A stretch of 64,000 bases of DNA from contig NC_133774.1 in NCBI RefSeq assembly GCF_003597395.2, positions 40,481,709 to 40,545,708 of the forward strand, in the 5' to 3' direction. The position numbers were made by a program, and so were the translations under genes. Shown one piece after another: positions 53,406-64,000 of the stretch. Position 1 is the first letter of the stretch. Each line of letters opens with the position of its first letter. The DNA is from Chelonoidis abingdonii (Eukaryota > Chordata > Testudines > Testudinidae). The notes under the pieces are model-generated. The model ran no database searches and was not told where the DNA came from. It was given only the letters and a program-made list of their open reading frames with translations.

Positions 53406-55913
53406 CAACCCCGATGGATGACATAACTCAAAATCCTGGCCCTGAACAGTTCCAAACTTAGTGGGGTTTGAAATCTGGATTGGATTTTGCAACATGGAAC
53501 CTCCTCTGATTTCACTGGACCAACACATCATTCAGTTTCCCAACAACCGCACTGACTCACTGCATTGACGCCTCACATTTCCAGCATTGCAGTTCTTGCA
53601 ATGCCTGTGCTCTTCAAGCTTCCTCATTCTCTTTTCCTGTCTCTTCCCTCAAGGTTCTAACTCCCCACCAATCACCTCTAAACAATATAACATTTTTCCT
53701 AGCATTGGATGCTGTACTCATGAGTGCTCATTCTAGGTGACTGTGTATATTAATGGATTTCTCCACTTGTAAGTAGTTAGAAATCTCTAGGTAGAATCTG
53801 AATCTGATTCCCAGGCACGTTACCTGAAAGTGTAAAGCTAACTAGCAATTTAGGACTCCTGCTAAAACTGGGTAACTTTTTAAACTTGATCAGTGTCATG
53901 TGACAATGAATCACAGAAAGGGTCACTTTTTTCTCATGCTGAATGAGGAACTGTATTCGAATAAGAAAAACAATATTATCCCTAAAGCTATTACCCTTGC
54001 TTTGCTATGCATCTCCTGTCTGGAACCTTTCCTAGCTCCTCTTGATTGTCCGCTTTTCTGTGTAGGGTCTGGGGACTGACATATGGGATAAAGGGAGGAC
54101 CGGGCTTTCCTATCCTAGCTGTGTCCACTTTGAGATAATGGGCACAAAGCCTCCTGGTAGAAGGGGAACAGAAAGCCCCAGTACCAAGGGGAAGACAACT
54201 GCTTGAGCCTGGGATGGTCAAATAGACCATTGGTTGCATTTTGACTTCTTTGGACTCTTGTTTTGTTAGTCCCTGGAAGAGGATGACTTCTGTTTAGTTG
54301 GAGGGGTGTGTCCTCCTGAATCACCCTGCCAGATATGGTGGATCAATGTGGAAGAAACTGAGGCCTGGCAGCACTGGATGAAAGCCTAGGGAGAACCCTT
54401 GTGTTGCAGCACCTTTTTGTGCCTATATCTTTATTAATAACTAAAGCTTGATGCGCCAACCCTTATGCAATTCATTTCAGTGGGACGACTTCTGAGAGAG
54501 GCTTGTAGGCCCACAGGCTTTTAGTCTGGTCACAGTCTTTGCTTTAGGCTGGAGAAGAAAAAAGGTCATTCCCCACTTTCCCCTGTCCCCATCAGTGATT
54601 CCAGTATTGGCAGTTGCTCTGTAAATCTTCCTAGACTGCATCCCCAAGCAGTCACTATGGCCCAATGCCGTGAGGTGCTGAGTGCTGTCAGTTTTCATTG
54701 ATTTACCTTGAAGGTTCAGGTCTTCAGTAAAGAGTTCATCCCTAGTTCAACTGGAGGTAATTTCCATTTAATCCCATCACTCTTCACCTTACCTGCCCTT
54801 CTCCTCCACCCCCAGTTTGGGCATTGTTGTACATCAACCCATTATCAGGGAAAACAAGCAGCTGCTGAAGAATTCTCAGCCCATTGCCTGGGCTGGGGTG
54901 CTGAAGAGCCATGTGTGCTGCACTTTTCCCTTGAGGGCTAAGATCATTACCTCGGTGATGCTCCCAGTCCTAGCTAATTCTTGGAACAAATGACCCAAGG
55001 TAGCTAATCTGAACCAAGTCTCCCATTTGACAGCATGTTGCACTAGGTTATTAGGCTGGAGCCTGCTGCTTTACTTTTCAAGTTTTATTAATTTCAGTGT
55101 ATATTGCTGTTGGCTGTGCTCCTCTATAGCTTGTGTTTTCTCTGCTACAGATGGAAAATAGGCTCGTGCAAGGAGCTGTCTTCAAATACAAACCTTCAGG
55201 GGCCAGAGCTTGAGAACATTAGTGTATGTTTGCGGTGTGCCACCAAGTGCACGCACTAATTTAAGAGCATCTGCATTTCTGTTTACATGAGTTCTATTCA
55301 AGGACTTTCATAAGTGATATGAGACAAAGTAGAGATGGCATAAAACCGTGCTGCTGCTTAACAGCTCCTCTGCGCTGATATTCCCCTTCTGAGAACAAGA
55401 GCATCTAGGCCATCAAATTGCCTTGACGTGCCCTTGCATCCTCATGCTGACGCACAAGACGTTTTCAATGCCAACAAAGCACGACACACACGCTGAAGTT
55501 AGCTCATTCAAATAGCCAAAAAGGCCAAGACGTGGCTGGATTGGATTTCTGCAGCTGAAAGAAGACACAGTTTGTGTATTCGCCATATAGTTTTCTTTCA
55601 GTTAACAGAGCTTGCAGTACTTTGTAACAGTCGGTGTAACGTATATAGTGGATATTGTAACTGTTGTTCACTATGTGACAAAGGGATTTCTTTCTTTTAT
55701 CTCAGTGACAGGATGATGAGCTCTCAGGAACAAACATTTTTGCCATTCGCTTACCTGTTTTCACTCTGAGCTGGATACTCACCCATTCGGCCACTCTTCC
55801 GCTGGGCCACACAGCCAGATGTCCACTCTGCTGGCAGCACTAGCAGATACCTAGCATGGAGAAAATGATCAACATTGATACTCCAGTTTTTCACATGTTT
55901 AAAGGATTGTACG
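53406..55913. other. Intergenic, nothing recognised
   Basis: 2.5 kb with no supported gene or repeat. The short frames on both strands lack motifs. Confidence 0.4.
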
Positions 55914-56040
55914 CAGCCGTGCTGGAACAATTTTTATAGTGGGGGTGCTGAAGGCGGAAACCATGTATTAGGGTTGTGATTATTACTTCAATCCAGGAGG
56001 TGCGGCAATACCCACAGCATGGTTAGTTCCAGCACCTATG
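55914..56040 (-). mobile_element. Short hAT MITE (127 bp)
   Basis: Starts CAGCCGTGCTGGAACAAT and ends TTAGTTCCAGCACCTATG, the complement of the 42717 copy. Flanks ATTGTACG and ACTGTACA match at 6 of 8. Confidence 0.75.
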
Positions 56041-56061
56041 ACTGTACAAACATTATTTAAC

Positions 56062-56250
56062 CCTTATAAAACCTCAGTGATGTCGATAAGTATTATCCTC
56101 ATTACACGGATGAGGAAAGTGAAACCCAAAAATGTGATTTGAATTGCCCTAGTTTTACAGCAGGTCCACTAACGGAGAAGGGAATAGAACTCAAAATTCT
56201 TGAACTCCAGCACCATGCTTAATCCATTAGACCAGGTTTCTTCTCAGAAA
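56062..56250 (-). repeat. MIR-type SINE, reverse orientation
   Basis: The sequence has 'tattatcctcattacacgga' and 'tgaggaaagtgaaacccaaa', then 'cagcaccatgcttaatccatt', 'agaccaggtttcttctc', the reversed order of a MIR-like element. Confidence 0.6.
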
Positions 56251-59200
56251 CTTATCAGGGCTTAGGTTCCCCTGCCTCTGACACAGTGAGAGATAGGGAA
56301 GAACTCTTCCCTTCACTTTCTACTCTGGAGGGAAGATGGTCAAGATGGAATGAAGAGATTAGTGACTGGTGACTCTTCCTCTGGCTTTCAGAGAAGGGCA
56401 GAGAAGAACTTGCAACTTTACACTTAGCTTTTCCCTACATGAAACTCCCATGGTATTCTCATGCTCCATGGGAACATGGGGTGGGTGGGTGGGACAATGA
56501 AAGATGTGAGGAAGAGGAGAGTTGTAAAAATGGAGGTGGAAGGATGAAACTGAGGAGAAAGGGTGAAAAAGGAAGAAAGGGGGATGGGCATAAAGGGCAG
56601 GGAAGGGGAGGAAAGAGAGGATGGAGTCAAACAGGAAAAGAGGAGGACCTAGGAAAGAAGGCTGTTGTCAGTGGAGGAAAGGTACAAATTATCTGAGTGA
56701 AAATGGACTCTGGAAAAATATACTAAGGCATTAGGTACAAAGATTTGTTCCCATTCTTATACTCAATCACTAGGTCACTGGAAAAAAAGAGAAACAACTT
56801 TTGTCTCTAATTTCAGTTACAGTAATCTTAGGTGTTACCTGTAATAATATTAGATAACGAAAAACTCCATCCAGAAGTAATTTTTTTTTTTTAAGTTGAC
56901 AGTGTCTCTCTAGCTGCACAATAGCTCCAGCTCCAGCTCTTGTTATTATCAGGATGTTTCACAACATTATTCCACTACCTTGAGATCATCTTTCATGGTA
57001 TGATATTGTTTCATGTTGAACATTTTTTCCTCAATAGACACTGCAGGTGAGCACAGGTAATAGACACGTGATTGAATTTAGTATTCAAAGCACAAAAGCT
57101 TACGCTATCAGCTGTTGTACTTTATAATTCAAATGAGCTGAACACAATGGATGAAAAAACGCAAGTAGATTTTTCAGTCTCTCTCTGCATTTTTTCTAAA
57201 GAACTGTAATTACAAGCAGGCAGATGTTTTGGATAACAAAGCACTGGGGATATTGGGGAAACTCACTGTAATTTTTCTAGGCTAAAACTCCAGCACCTAC
57301 AAAATCAGTAACATATTTATTAGAAACACAGGGTCTTGTTCAGGGCTTGCTTCTTGACTCATTTCACCAGTTTGTTGCTTTTATATTTAAAATGTACCCA
57401 TCAAATATTGTTTACACCTCTGCCCCCCAATGAAGTTTTTACTTTTATAGCTTCTCCCTGCCCTTTACTGACCCCTGACATTTGAGTTTCCGCTGCAGTT
57501 CTGGAAGCTCCATTTTTTTCCAAGTGTTTTTTTTTAAATGCTAGTCCTAGGGGCCATACTATGCCTTTGGTAGTAAGCCCAGCAAGAGGCGGAAAAGCAG
57601 GCTCAGAAATCTATTTGAGATGATGCCCAGGGAGCTTCTGATGAAAGTTCCTCTCAACAGAGTAGAGTCTTTGAGCCCAGGAAGAGGGAGGCACTACAGC
57701 TCCAAACCCTTAGGGAGCACAGCTCCCTAAACAGTGGTTAAACACTCCTTCCCCCCAAGCAACTCCCTGCTTCCTGGGAAGAGAACAGCACGGGTAGGAT
57801 TTAATGTTGCTTCTGGCAACAATAACTCCCCTGAATTTTCCTGTTAATATTTTCTGGTTGGAGGTGATCATGCTGTGGGGCCAGCCCAGCAAAGGCAGTA
57901 ACAGAATCCCACCACCTGGCTCTCCTGAAACCAGTTTGTGTTTAAGCAGAGGCGGCCAGGGGCTTACTGCTTCCTTGTCTCAGTGTCCATCCTTGCCAGA
58001 TGTCTGAGGCTTCTGCTCACTTCTGTCAATAAAAGTGGAGGGAAATATCCAGCCCTTGTTGTCTGGCTTCCTTTTCCCAGTCCCAAAACATTTATCCCTT
58101 TGAAGTGGAGAAATCCCATCTATGTAAACTAGTGTCACCCCAGCAACTCCATTTCCTCCCTTGTAATATTTTTAAATGCTAGTCTTACCTTTCACTTGCA
58201 GCATTCTGTACCACGCTTGTGTTCTCACAGCAGAAGCAGAGGCATGAATGTCACCCAAAGGAAGCTTAAACCTTGTTTGGGCATTTTGCCTTAGAAATTC
58301 TCAATAGGTTTTGTTGTTCCACAGAAGTCTATGAGAGGAGACAGTATCTCCCCGTCTTTCCCCCTTGCATCATACCTTTGTATAGGAATAACTTAGAAGA
58401 TATAGTCAAATCCTGGTTTCATAGGTATACACTCTGCTTTCACTCAAGAAATGAAAGGTTTCATTGATACCAGTGGACTGTCACTGTTATTCCCATAGTT
58501 GACACTCCCGCCATGAAGGAGTTAAAAGGAGCGCAAGGTTTTGTGAAAGAGATTTCAGTATTTCTCTCCCTGCTTTGGGAAGTCGCTGCTTTAGCCCACA
58601 TATTCCTCTGAGGATTTAGTACCTATCTCTCAAAGTACATTTGCAATAGACCAATAAAAAAAATCCTATTTATAAGGACTCCAATCAGACCTTTCAATGC
58701 TTTCATGAAGTAGCTCTGAGCCGGCATTCGCAGCTTATTTCTACTTCTGCTCCTTCTACTTAGACTTAATTGCCTTCATCTTTCCTCCAGCTTACTGTAT
58801 TTTTCCTGCTAGTGATTATTCTGACCCAGCCTCACTCTCCTGTTTGGTTTCTGGCCGAATTTGTGGCTCCCTGCATCCCATCTGCATGTTACAGCTTATG
58901 CTGCCAGGCTCCTTCTCTTCTCTCCCTGATGGTTGTAGGCCTGGAAGTATTTTTACCCTGTTGCCATGTAATTTTTTAAACTCTTTTTCTGAAAAGTTGT
59001 GCATGTTCATTTTCTTTCTGAGAGTCTGACCTCAATATTATTTGTCCCTCTTCGTCTCTCTACTGCCTCTGGACATGCACATTCTTCCCTAGTCTCTTTT
59101 GTACTCTTTATTGGTTCTAGCAAGGCTGCGTGTTTCCTAGTTTCTTTGATTTGGAATTCCCCTCTTTGGAATTTTCTATTTGGAATGATAACAAATTAAG

Positions 59201-59830
59201 AGTTAGTGGATAGTAAAGTTTATATTAACTCATCCTAGAGATCTGTTCTCTCCTTGCAAACTACTAATATCAGTCTGTGAAGTCAATTGGGTGAAACATG
59301 GAAACAAGCTCTAAGTTAGAGCAAGAGAAATGGGCAAAACCAGAAATTAAATGGACAATCACATGACTGAGAGAGGTACACATATGTCATTACAAAATGA
59401 AAATAACTGTAAAATGTGTTTTCCATTCCCTCTGTTGTTTTTAAGCAAAAATCATTTGTTTGAATCTTTACTGACATTTTTAAGAAACAAACCAAACAGT
59501 AAATATGTCTTTGCAAAGGTGCAGGCAAGGGCCACTTTGATGGCTAAACAGTACTTGACCATAGTTCACCAGAGTGATTAATGTATAGATTGTTTGACTA
59601 GTCCATCCCAGAACTGTGCAATGCACCCTGGAGTTCATGCAACATGGGGAACACTCACTGAAACTTTGCAATGTTCATTTTCAGCATGCTCAGCACTGTA
59701 CATAGCATAGCAGTGTTTAGAGCACATTGCCAACCAGGTTGCCAGATGCTCACTTGATCATTGTCGACACGTGTTATTTGTAAAACAGGCCAACGGTTTT
59801 TATTTGAAGCATTTTGGGGCTGAAAAATGA
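56251..59830. other. Intergenic, mostly unassigned
   Basis: A purine-rich stretch at 56490-56660 (GGAAGAGGAGAG... with runs of G and A) gives strand-biased composition and an 85-codon frame with no motif. Otherwise nothing is recognised. Confidence 0.4.
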
Positions 59831-60110
59831 ATTTTTCAAAAACAAAAGTTTTGTCAGAAAACTTTTAGTTTACTGAAATTTTCCAATTTTTCATCTCAAT
59901 CAAACAAATGGTTTTTGAGTCCAAAATGAAAATATTCTTGTTTTCAGATCTGGTGGGTTTTTTTCTTCTTTTCTCCCATTTTTTTTCTCTCCCATCCTCC
60001 TCTTCGCAGTGGCTAAAAGGGGGGGGGAAGGGAGGGGGTGATGGAATAAAAGCAGGGAGAGAAAGAGGAGAGGAAAAAACCTGAAAACTTTTTTGTTTTT
60101 CAGTTAACAA
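59831..60110. repeat. Possible unnamed inverted repeat element
   Basis: AT-rich text at the edges (TTTTTCAAAAACAAAAGTTT on the left, 'aacctgaaaacttttttgttttt' on the right) surrounds a T/C-rich to G-rich core. The symmetry suggests a non-autonomous DNA element, without proof of ends. Confidence 0.3.
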
Positions 60111-61206
60111 TTAATACCCCCCAAATGTGTGACATTGTAAATGAAAAATGTTGTTTAAATTTTTTTTATGAAAGATACCATTTTGATAAATTGTAATTAT
60201 TTGTTATAATAAAAAGTGTGATCTAATTATAGAGAACACTAATTTGACACAATTATTTGTTATTGCCCAATAATAAAACAATTATTTCACTTCTGTAAAA
60301 ACAAGCATTTTATAAATACCAGCTTCTACCCAGCGCCAAGCCAGTCTAAGGGAGACTAGGAGCCAAATTTCCCATTGGCTTTTGATAGGAAATGGTATCC
60401 AGCTTCCTGAGGTGCACTTGATATTCTCACCCTTAATCTCTCCAATTTGTGTCTGTACGATCACTTGTAAAAGCTAACCAGATAACCTTCTGCTCAGTGT
60501 AACTTCATGCTAAGTCAGCATAGTCAAGTGTAATGAGAACTTTTGAAGGTTATTTGTTTTTTTATCTGTAGACCCAACTGATGCAGAGCAGAACTAGACA
60601 AAATTGTGCTAAAAACATACCAACATTTTTCCAAATAAAAGAAAATTCATTTGAATTTGCACTATTTTCAACTCCTTTTCTTCACCATCCTCTACAATTA
60701 ACACATGCAAAAAAAATCATAAGAATGTGCATAAAATTATATGTTGCAAATATGTTTTTGCCTTTTGTGCAGCCAACTTGAAAACTCTTGGGGTTTGGAA
60801 TGTTCCTGTCAGAGTGCAGAAAAAAAATTGTGACTTTCATGACCAATCAGCATGACGAGTGAATTATAAATAAAGAGTAAGCAAAAGCCTTGGCCCATAA
60901 TTCACAAGTAATACATAGGCTGCAATATGTTCCTATACATTATTCAGTGAATAATTCTGAATAATGAAAACATTTAAGTCTGTTTGTGGATCTAGTATGA
61001 AGGGCTAAATTAAATAAATTGTCCACTGTGAAACATTCACCCAACTCCAGCAAAGAACAGCAGCAGCTGTTTCAAAAGACTTTTAAAACATCTAGCTAGT
61101 GTTTAACATGCATTAGCCATGCATAGATTACTGTTACTATCTGTCAGCTAGTAATTCCCATCCCAAATTATGAAGATGTTGATAAACCACTTGAGCTTCC
61201 CTGTGA
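60111..61206. other. Intergenic, AT-rich, nothing recognised
   Basis: The segment 60150-60300 is very AT-rich. No gene or repeat is supported. Confidence 0.4.
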
Positions 61207-61454
61207 GGCTACGTCTTCACTACAGAGTTAACGCGCGTTATCTACATTTGAATTAATTTAGCTCAAGCAAGAGATGGCAGTATGAAATAACACTCCAGCT
61301 GCATGGTGATTGTATTAGCAGCTGATGAGTTGTGCTAATTCAAGCAGTGGTTTATACCCCGATAGGTAAGGTAGCTTGAGTAAAGGGGTTGTGTGTGTAG
61401 ATGGGGCTTGGGCTAGAGGCAACACTTAAGTTAACTCTGCAGTTAAAACAAGCC
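61207..61454. mobile_element. TIR MITE (about 248 bp)
   Basis: Starts GGCTACGTCTTCACTACAGA followed by GTTAACGCG and ends TTAACTCTGCAGTTAAAACA then AGCC. The reverse complement of the right end (GGCTTGTTTTAACTGCAGAG) matches the left end over about 25 bp. No coding capacity. The 'acgtcttcacta' start resembles the 'acgtctacacta' ends of the 63805 family, so the two may be related. Confidence 0.65.
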
Positions 61455-61724
61455 AGAACTGCCCTAGGTGGTATGAAAGCCTGACATACACCTGCTTTAT
61501 TCTAAACTTTAATATAATAAAAAATAATTCTTTTCCTCTCTCCATGTAGAAATATGCCACCAAAGCTATTTTAGAAGTAAAAAAACAAAAACAACCTCCC
61601 CTCAACCTAAGGGTAAAAATGGGTTATGAGCAATACCTGCTTAGAACTTTTTCTACAAAATGAGGATCCAGAGAAGAGAGGTTAAAGCTCTTAGCTAATC
61701 TTGTGAAGTTGTCTTTTGTTTTCA

Positions 61725-61892
61725 CAGACATATTGGAGCCACAAATACCCACGAAAGCTCATGCATCCGACGAAGTGGGTATTCACTCACGAAAGCTCAT
61801 GCTCCAATACGTCTGTTAGTCTAGAAGGTGCCACAGGACTCTTTGCTGCTTTTACAGATCCAGACTACATGGCTGCCCCTCTGATATTTGTT
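61725..61892 (+). mobile_element. Penelope-like element end with hammerhead-like motif
   Basis: The block has CCGACGA (61767-61773), an unpaired A, a 6-bp hairpin GTGGGT-ATTC-ACTCAC (61775-61790) and GAAAGCTC (61791-61798). It continues with 'ctgttagtctagaaggtgcc', 'acaggactctttgctgcttt' and 'cagactacatggctgcccct', the terminal wording of reptile Penelope-like retroelements. An extra ACGAAAGCTCATGC lies just upstream at 61751-61764, hinting at a tandem pair. Confidence 0.6.
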
Positions 61893-62454
61893 TTCACGGT
61901 GATCCTGTCTGACATGACGTAAGGGCTTTGTAAAGCTGCTGAAGAGCGATTTGACTTTCCCAACTCAGGAACAGCGGTGAAAGGCTTTGGTATAGTCATT
62001 AGGTCGAATTTCAGTTTTACCTTGGTATAATTCCATTGACTCCTGGCTGGATGAAAGAGGAGAATCAAATCTAATATGAGGGTATACGTAAAAACCCATC
62101 ACTGTGGGTCATCAGCCTGGATAGACCCTGGGACATCTAACACCGGCCTTTGCTACGTCAGATGAAGCATCAACAACTCCCTTAGTTTGTATCAATAGGA
62201 GGTTTTTATCCTGTATGTAGACCAACCATCAGAGAGAGGCTAGCTGGTGCTGTAATTACCATCAAGCCATTTCTAGTGCACGTAAGTTTGTCATTTTTGG
62301 AAGTGACTTGGGTCTAACCTTGCAGTAGGAAATAGAGGAATTAGATCTAACTAAGAAAGCTAGATTAGAGTAAAACATTTTGTCCAATGCTTACCATAAA
62401 GACTGAAAAACTGGAGTGGTGATTCTTGGTAAACTAAGATTAAAAAAAATGAGG
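61893..62454. other. Intergenic, nothing recognised
   Basis: Lies between two Penelope-like ends. It might be residual element interior, but no reverse transcriptase or GIY-YIG text is visible. Confidence 0.35.
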
Positions 62455-62653
62455 AGTCCTCGTGTCACCTTAGAGACTAACATTTATTTGGGCATAAGCT
62501 TTCATGGACTATAACCCACTTCATCAGATGCATCCATCGTGGGATATAGCCCACAAAAGCTTATGCCCAAATAAATTTGATAGTCTCTAAGGTGCTACGA
62601 GGACTCCTTGTTGTTTTTACTGATACAGGCTAACACGGCTACCCCTCTGAAAC
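62455..62653. mobile_element. Penelope-like inverted-repeat end
   Basis: Two arms of about 75 bp face each other around GATGCATCCATC: 'gagtcctcgtgtcaccttag ... ggcataagctttcatggact' on the left and 'cacaaaagcttatgcccaaa ... ggtgctacgaggactcc' on the right. The tail 'gatacaggctaacacggcta' follows the right arm. The minus strand of the left arm carries an exact CTGATGA (complement of 62521-62527), a hairpin GTGGGT-TATA-GTCCAT and GAAA (complement of 62500-62503). Confidence 0.65.
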
Positions 62654-63804
62654 CTCTGGTAAAAAAGTTACATACACTTGCACTGGCTTTCCATTGTTTT
62701 CTGAATTTCATCTTCACAGCCAATATGTTGCTGGTACACAATTAAGCCCTTCCCTTGGGAGAAATGACAGTAACTAAAAATTGCATCAGACATTTGTTTA
62801 AGACTAATCCAAAAGCAACAGTTGGGTGGAGGAGGAGAGAATTTAATATCTACTTTCTGTAATTTTCCCAACATTCCACTCCTTAGTTTTAATAGCACTT
62901 AAAATACCAGTCACAATTTGTGGTTGTGGAGGGAAGTATGCAGTGTTTGTTGATGATTGAGTGGTTTATTTTAAAGGCACCACAGGATAAGAATGTCTTG
63001 GGGCTTTGGCAGGTTTTAAATGTTGTACAAGGAATCAGAACAGAAATTGATCTAAAAGATGCTGTAAATGGATTTACCAGTCTTATTGACTAGCATGTTT
63101 AGTTGCTGCTTTCACAAAGCTCTGAAGTCAAGATCTGTACTAAAAGGTTTTCATTTCATGCCATTCACATTTGCAGTGCACTGCTCCTCAGCATAAACTT
63201 AATGATTCCCCCCACCCCATTTCCCCCCGACCCCCGAAAAACACAAGAGGCAGGCTGTTGAGGTTTTGTTTTGGTCAAGTTTTGATATTTCAACCCTCTC
63301 CTGGTTTGAATATCTGAGTTCTATTTTAGCTAAACCACCAAAGCTGAGAGGTTCTGATAAATGTTTTTGTTTTAAAGTTTTGTTGTTGCTCTCACTACAG
63401 AGTGAGACAAAGCAGAGTGGTTTTATAATTGGTTCTGCGCTATCCTGGAATAGTTTGGACCAGGTTGTATTGTACCAGAGCCAACTGGCAAACGATATCA
63501 AACAATAATAATAATAAAAAACTAGGGTGCAAAAACTACTATTCCCCAATTTGTAACCGTTTCCCTTATTTTTCCAGTTGAAAAATAGTCATATAATTTT
63601 GGGAAGTATAGAAAAACTTACAACTTCTTAACAAAAATTAAAATCAAAACATTTGATCAAAAGCAAAAATGTTCTGCAAAAATTTTTCAGTTCAACCTTA
63701 TTTTCTGACAACAACTAAACTTTTACTTGTAAATTTTTTGACTGGCTCTAGCTCTACTCAGGTGACTAAAGTTAAACACATGTCTAAGTGTCTATAGTCA
63801 GACA
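62654..63804. other. Intergenic, nothing recognised
   Basis: It contains an (ATA)n run at 63505-63518. The part 63600-63750 (GCAAAAATTTTTCAGTTCAA and on) resembles the AT-rich edges at 59831 and may be a related unnamed element. Confidence 0.35.
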
Positions 63805-64000
63805 CAGGCCACGTCTACACTACGGGAAAATATCGAATTAGCTAAAATTGGTTTTATAAAACTGATATTATAAATTCGATTTCATGCGGCCACACTAGGC
63901 ACAGTAATTCGGCGTTGTGCGTCCATGGTCCGAGGCTAACGTCGATTTCTGAAGCGTTGCATTGTGGGTAGCTCTTCCGTAGCTATCCCATAGTTCCCGC
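63805..64000 (+). mobile_element. hAT-like TIR DNA transposon, 5' end of another copy
   Basis: Starts CAGGCCACGTCTACACTACG and runs off the window. After about 60 bases it matches the window's first 150 bases. Same orientation as the 1-1079 copy, so this piece supplies the left end that copy lacks. Confidence 0.75.

Overview
This window is vertebrate nuclear DNA, most likely from a turtle or a close sauropsid relative. It has spliced exons with GT/AG borders and long AT-rich non-coding stretches. Its repeat mix is CR1 LINEs with ATTCTATG-type or TATGTTCT-type tails, DIRS-like and Penelope-like retroelement relics, an LTR, MIR-like SINEs and many short hAT-type DNA transposons. Repeat names come from remembered sequence resemblance, not from a database search.

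One protein-coding gene is certain: the 3' end of ZSWIM6 on the + strand. Four coding exons (10957-11114, 11830-11993, 17571-17652, 20446-21308) join with consistent phases and encode the last 421 or so residues of the protein, ending in the family's basic C-terminus. The SWIM zinc finger and earlier exons lie before the window. The stop codon is followed by a G-rich tract, a U-rich 3' UTR and a likely poly(A) signal at 23062-23067.

Layout. 1-1079: truncated copy of a GC-rich TIR transposon. 1080-10956: upstream intron of ZSWIM6 with CR1 copies on both strands, a nested TIR element, DIRS remains and a Tigger-like MITE. 10957-23085: ZSWIM6 exons, introns and 3' UTR; the introns hold a 152-bp hAT MITE, a decayed DIRS retrotransposon and a long hairpin. 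23086-63804: about 41 kb of intergenic DNA with no recognised host gene. It holds CR1, MIR, LTR, hAT and Penelope copies, a degenerate 57-60 bp tandem repeat, and one unexplained 177-codon reading frame on the minus strand (39591-40124). 63805-64000: the 5' end of another copy of the transposon that opens the window.

The points most worth a second look are four Penelope-like relics, three of which share a hammerhead-ribozyme-like layout, the unexplained minus-strand frame, and short hAT copies dated by intact target-site duplications inside other elements or beside a ZSWIM6 exon.
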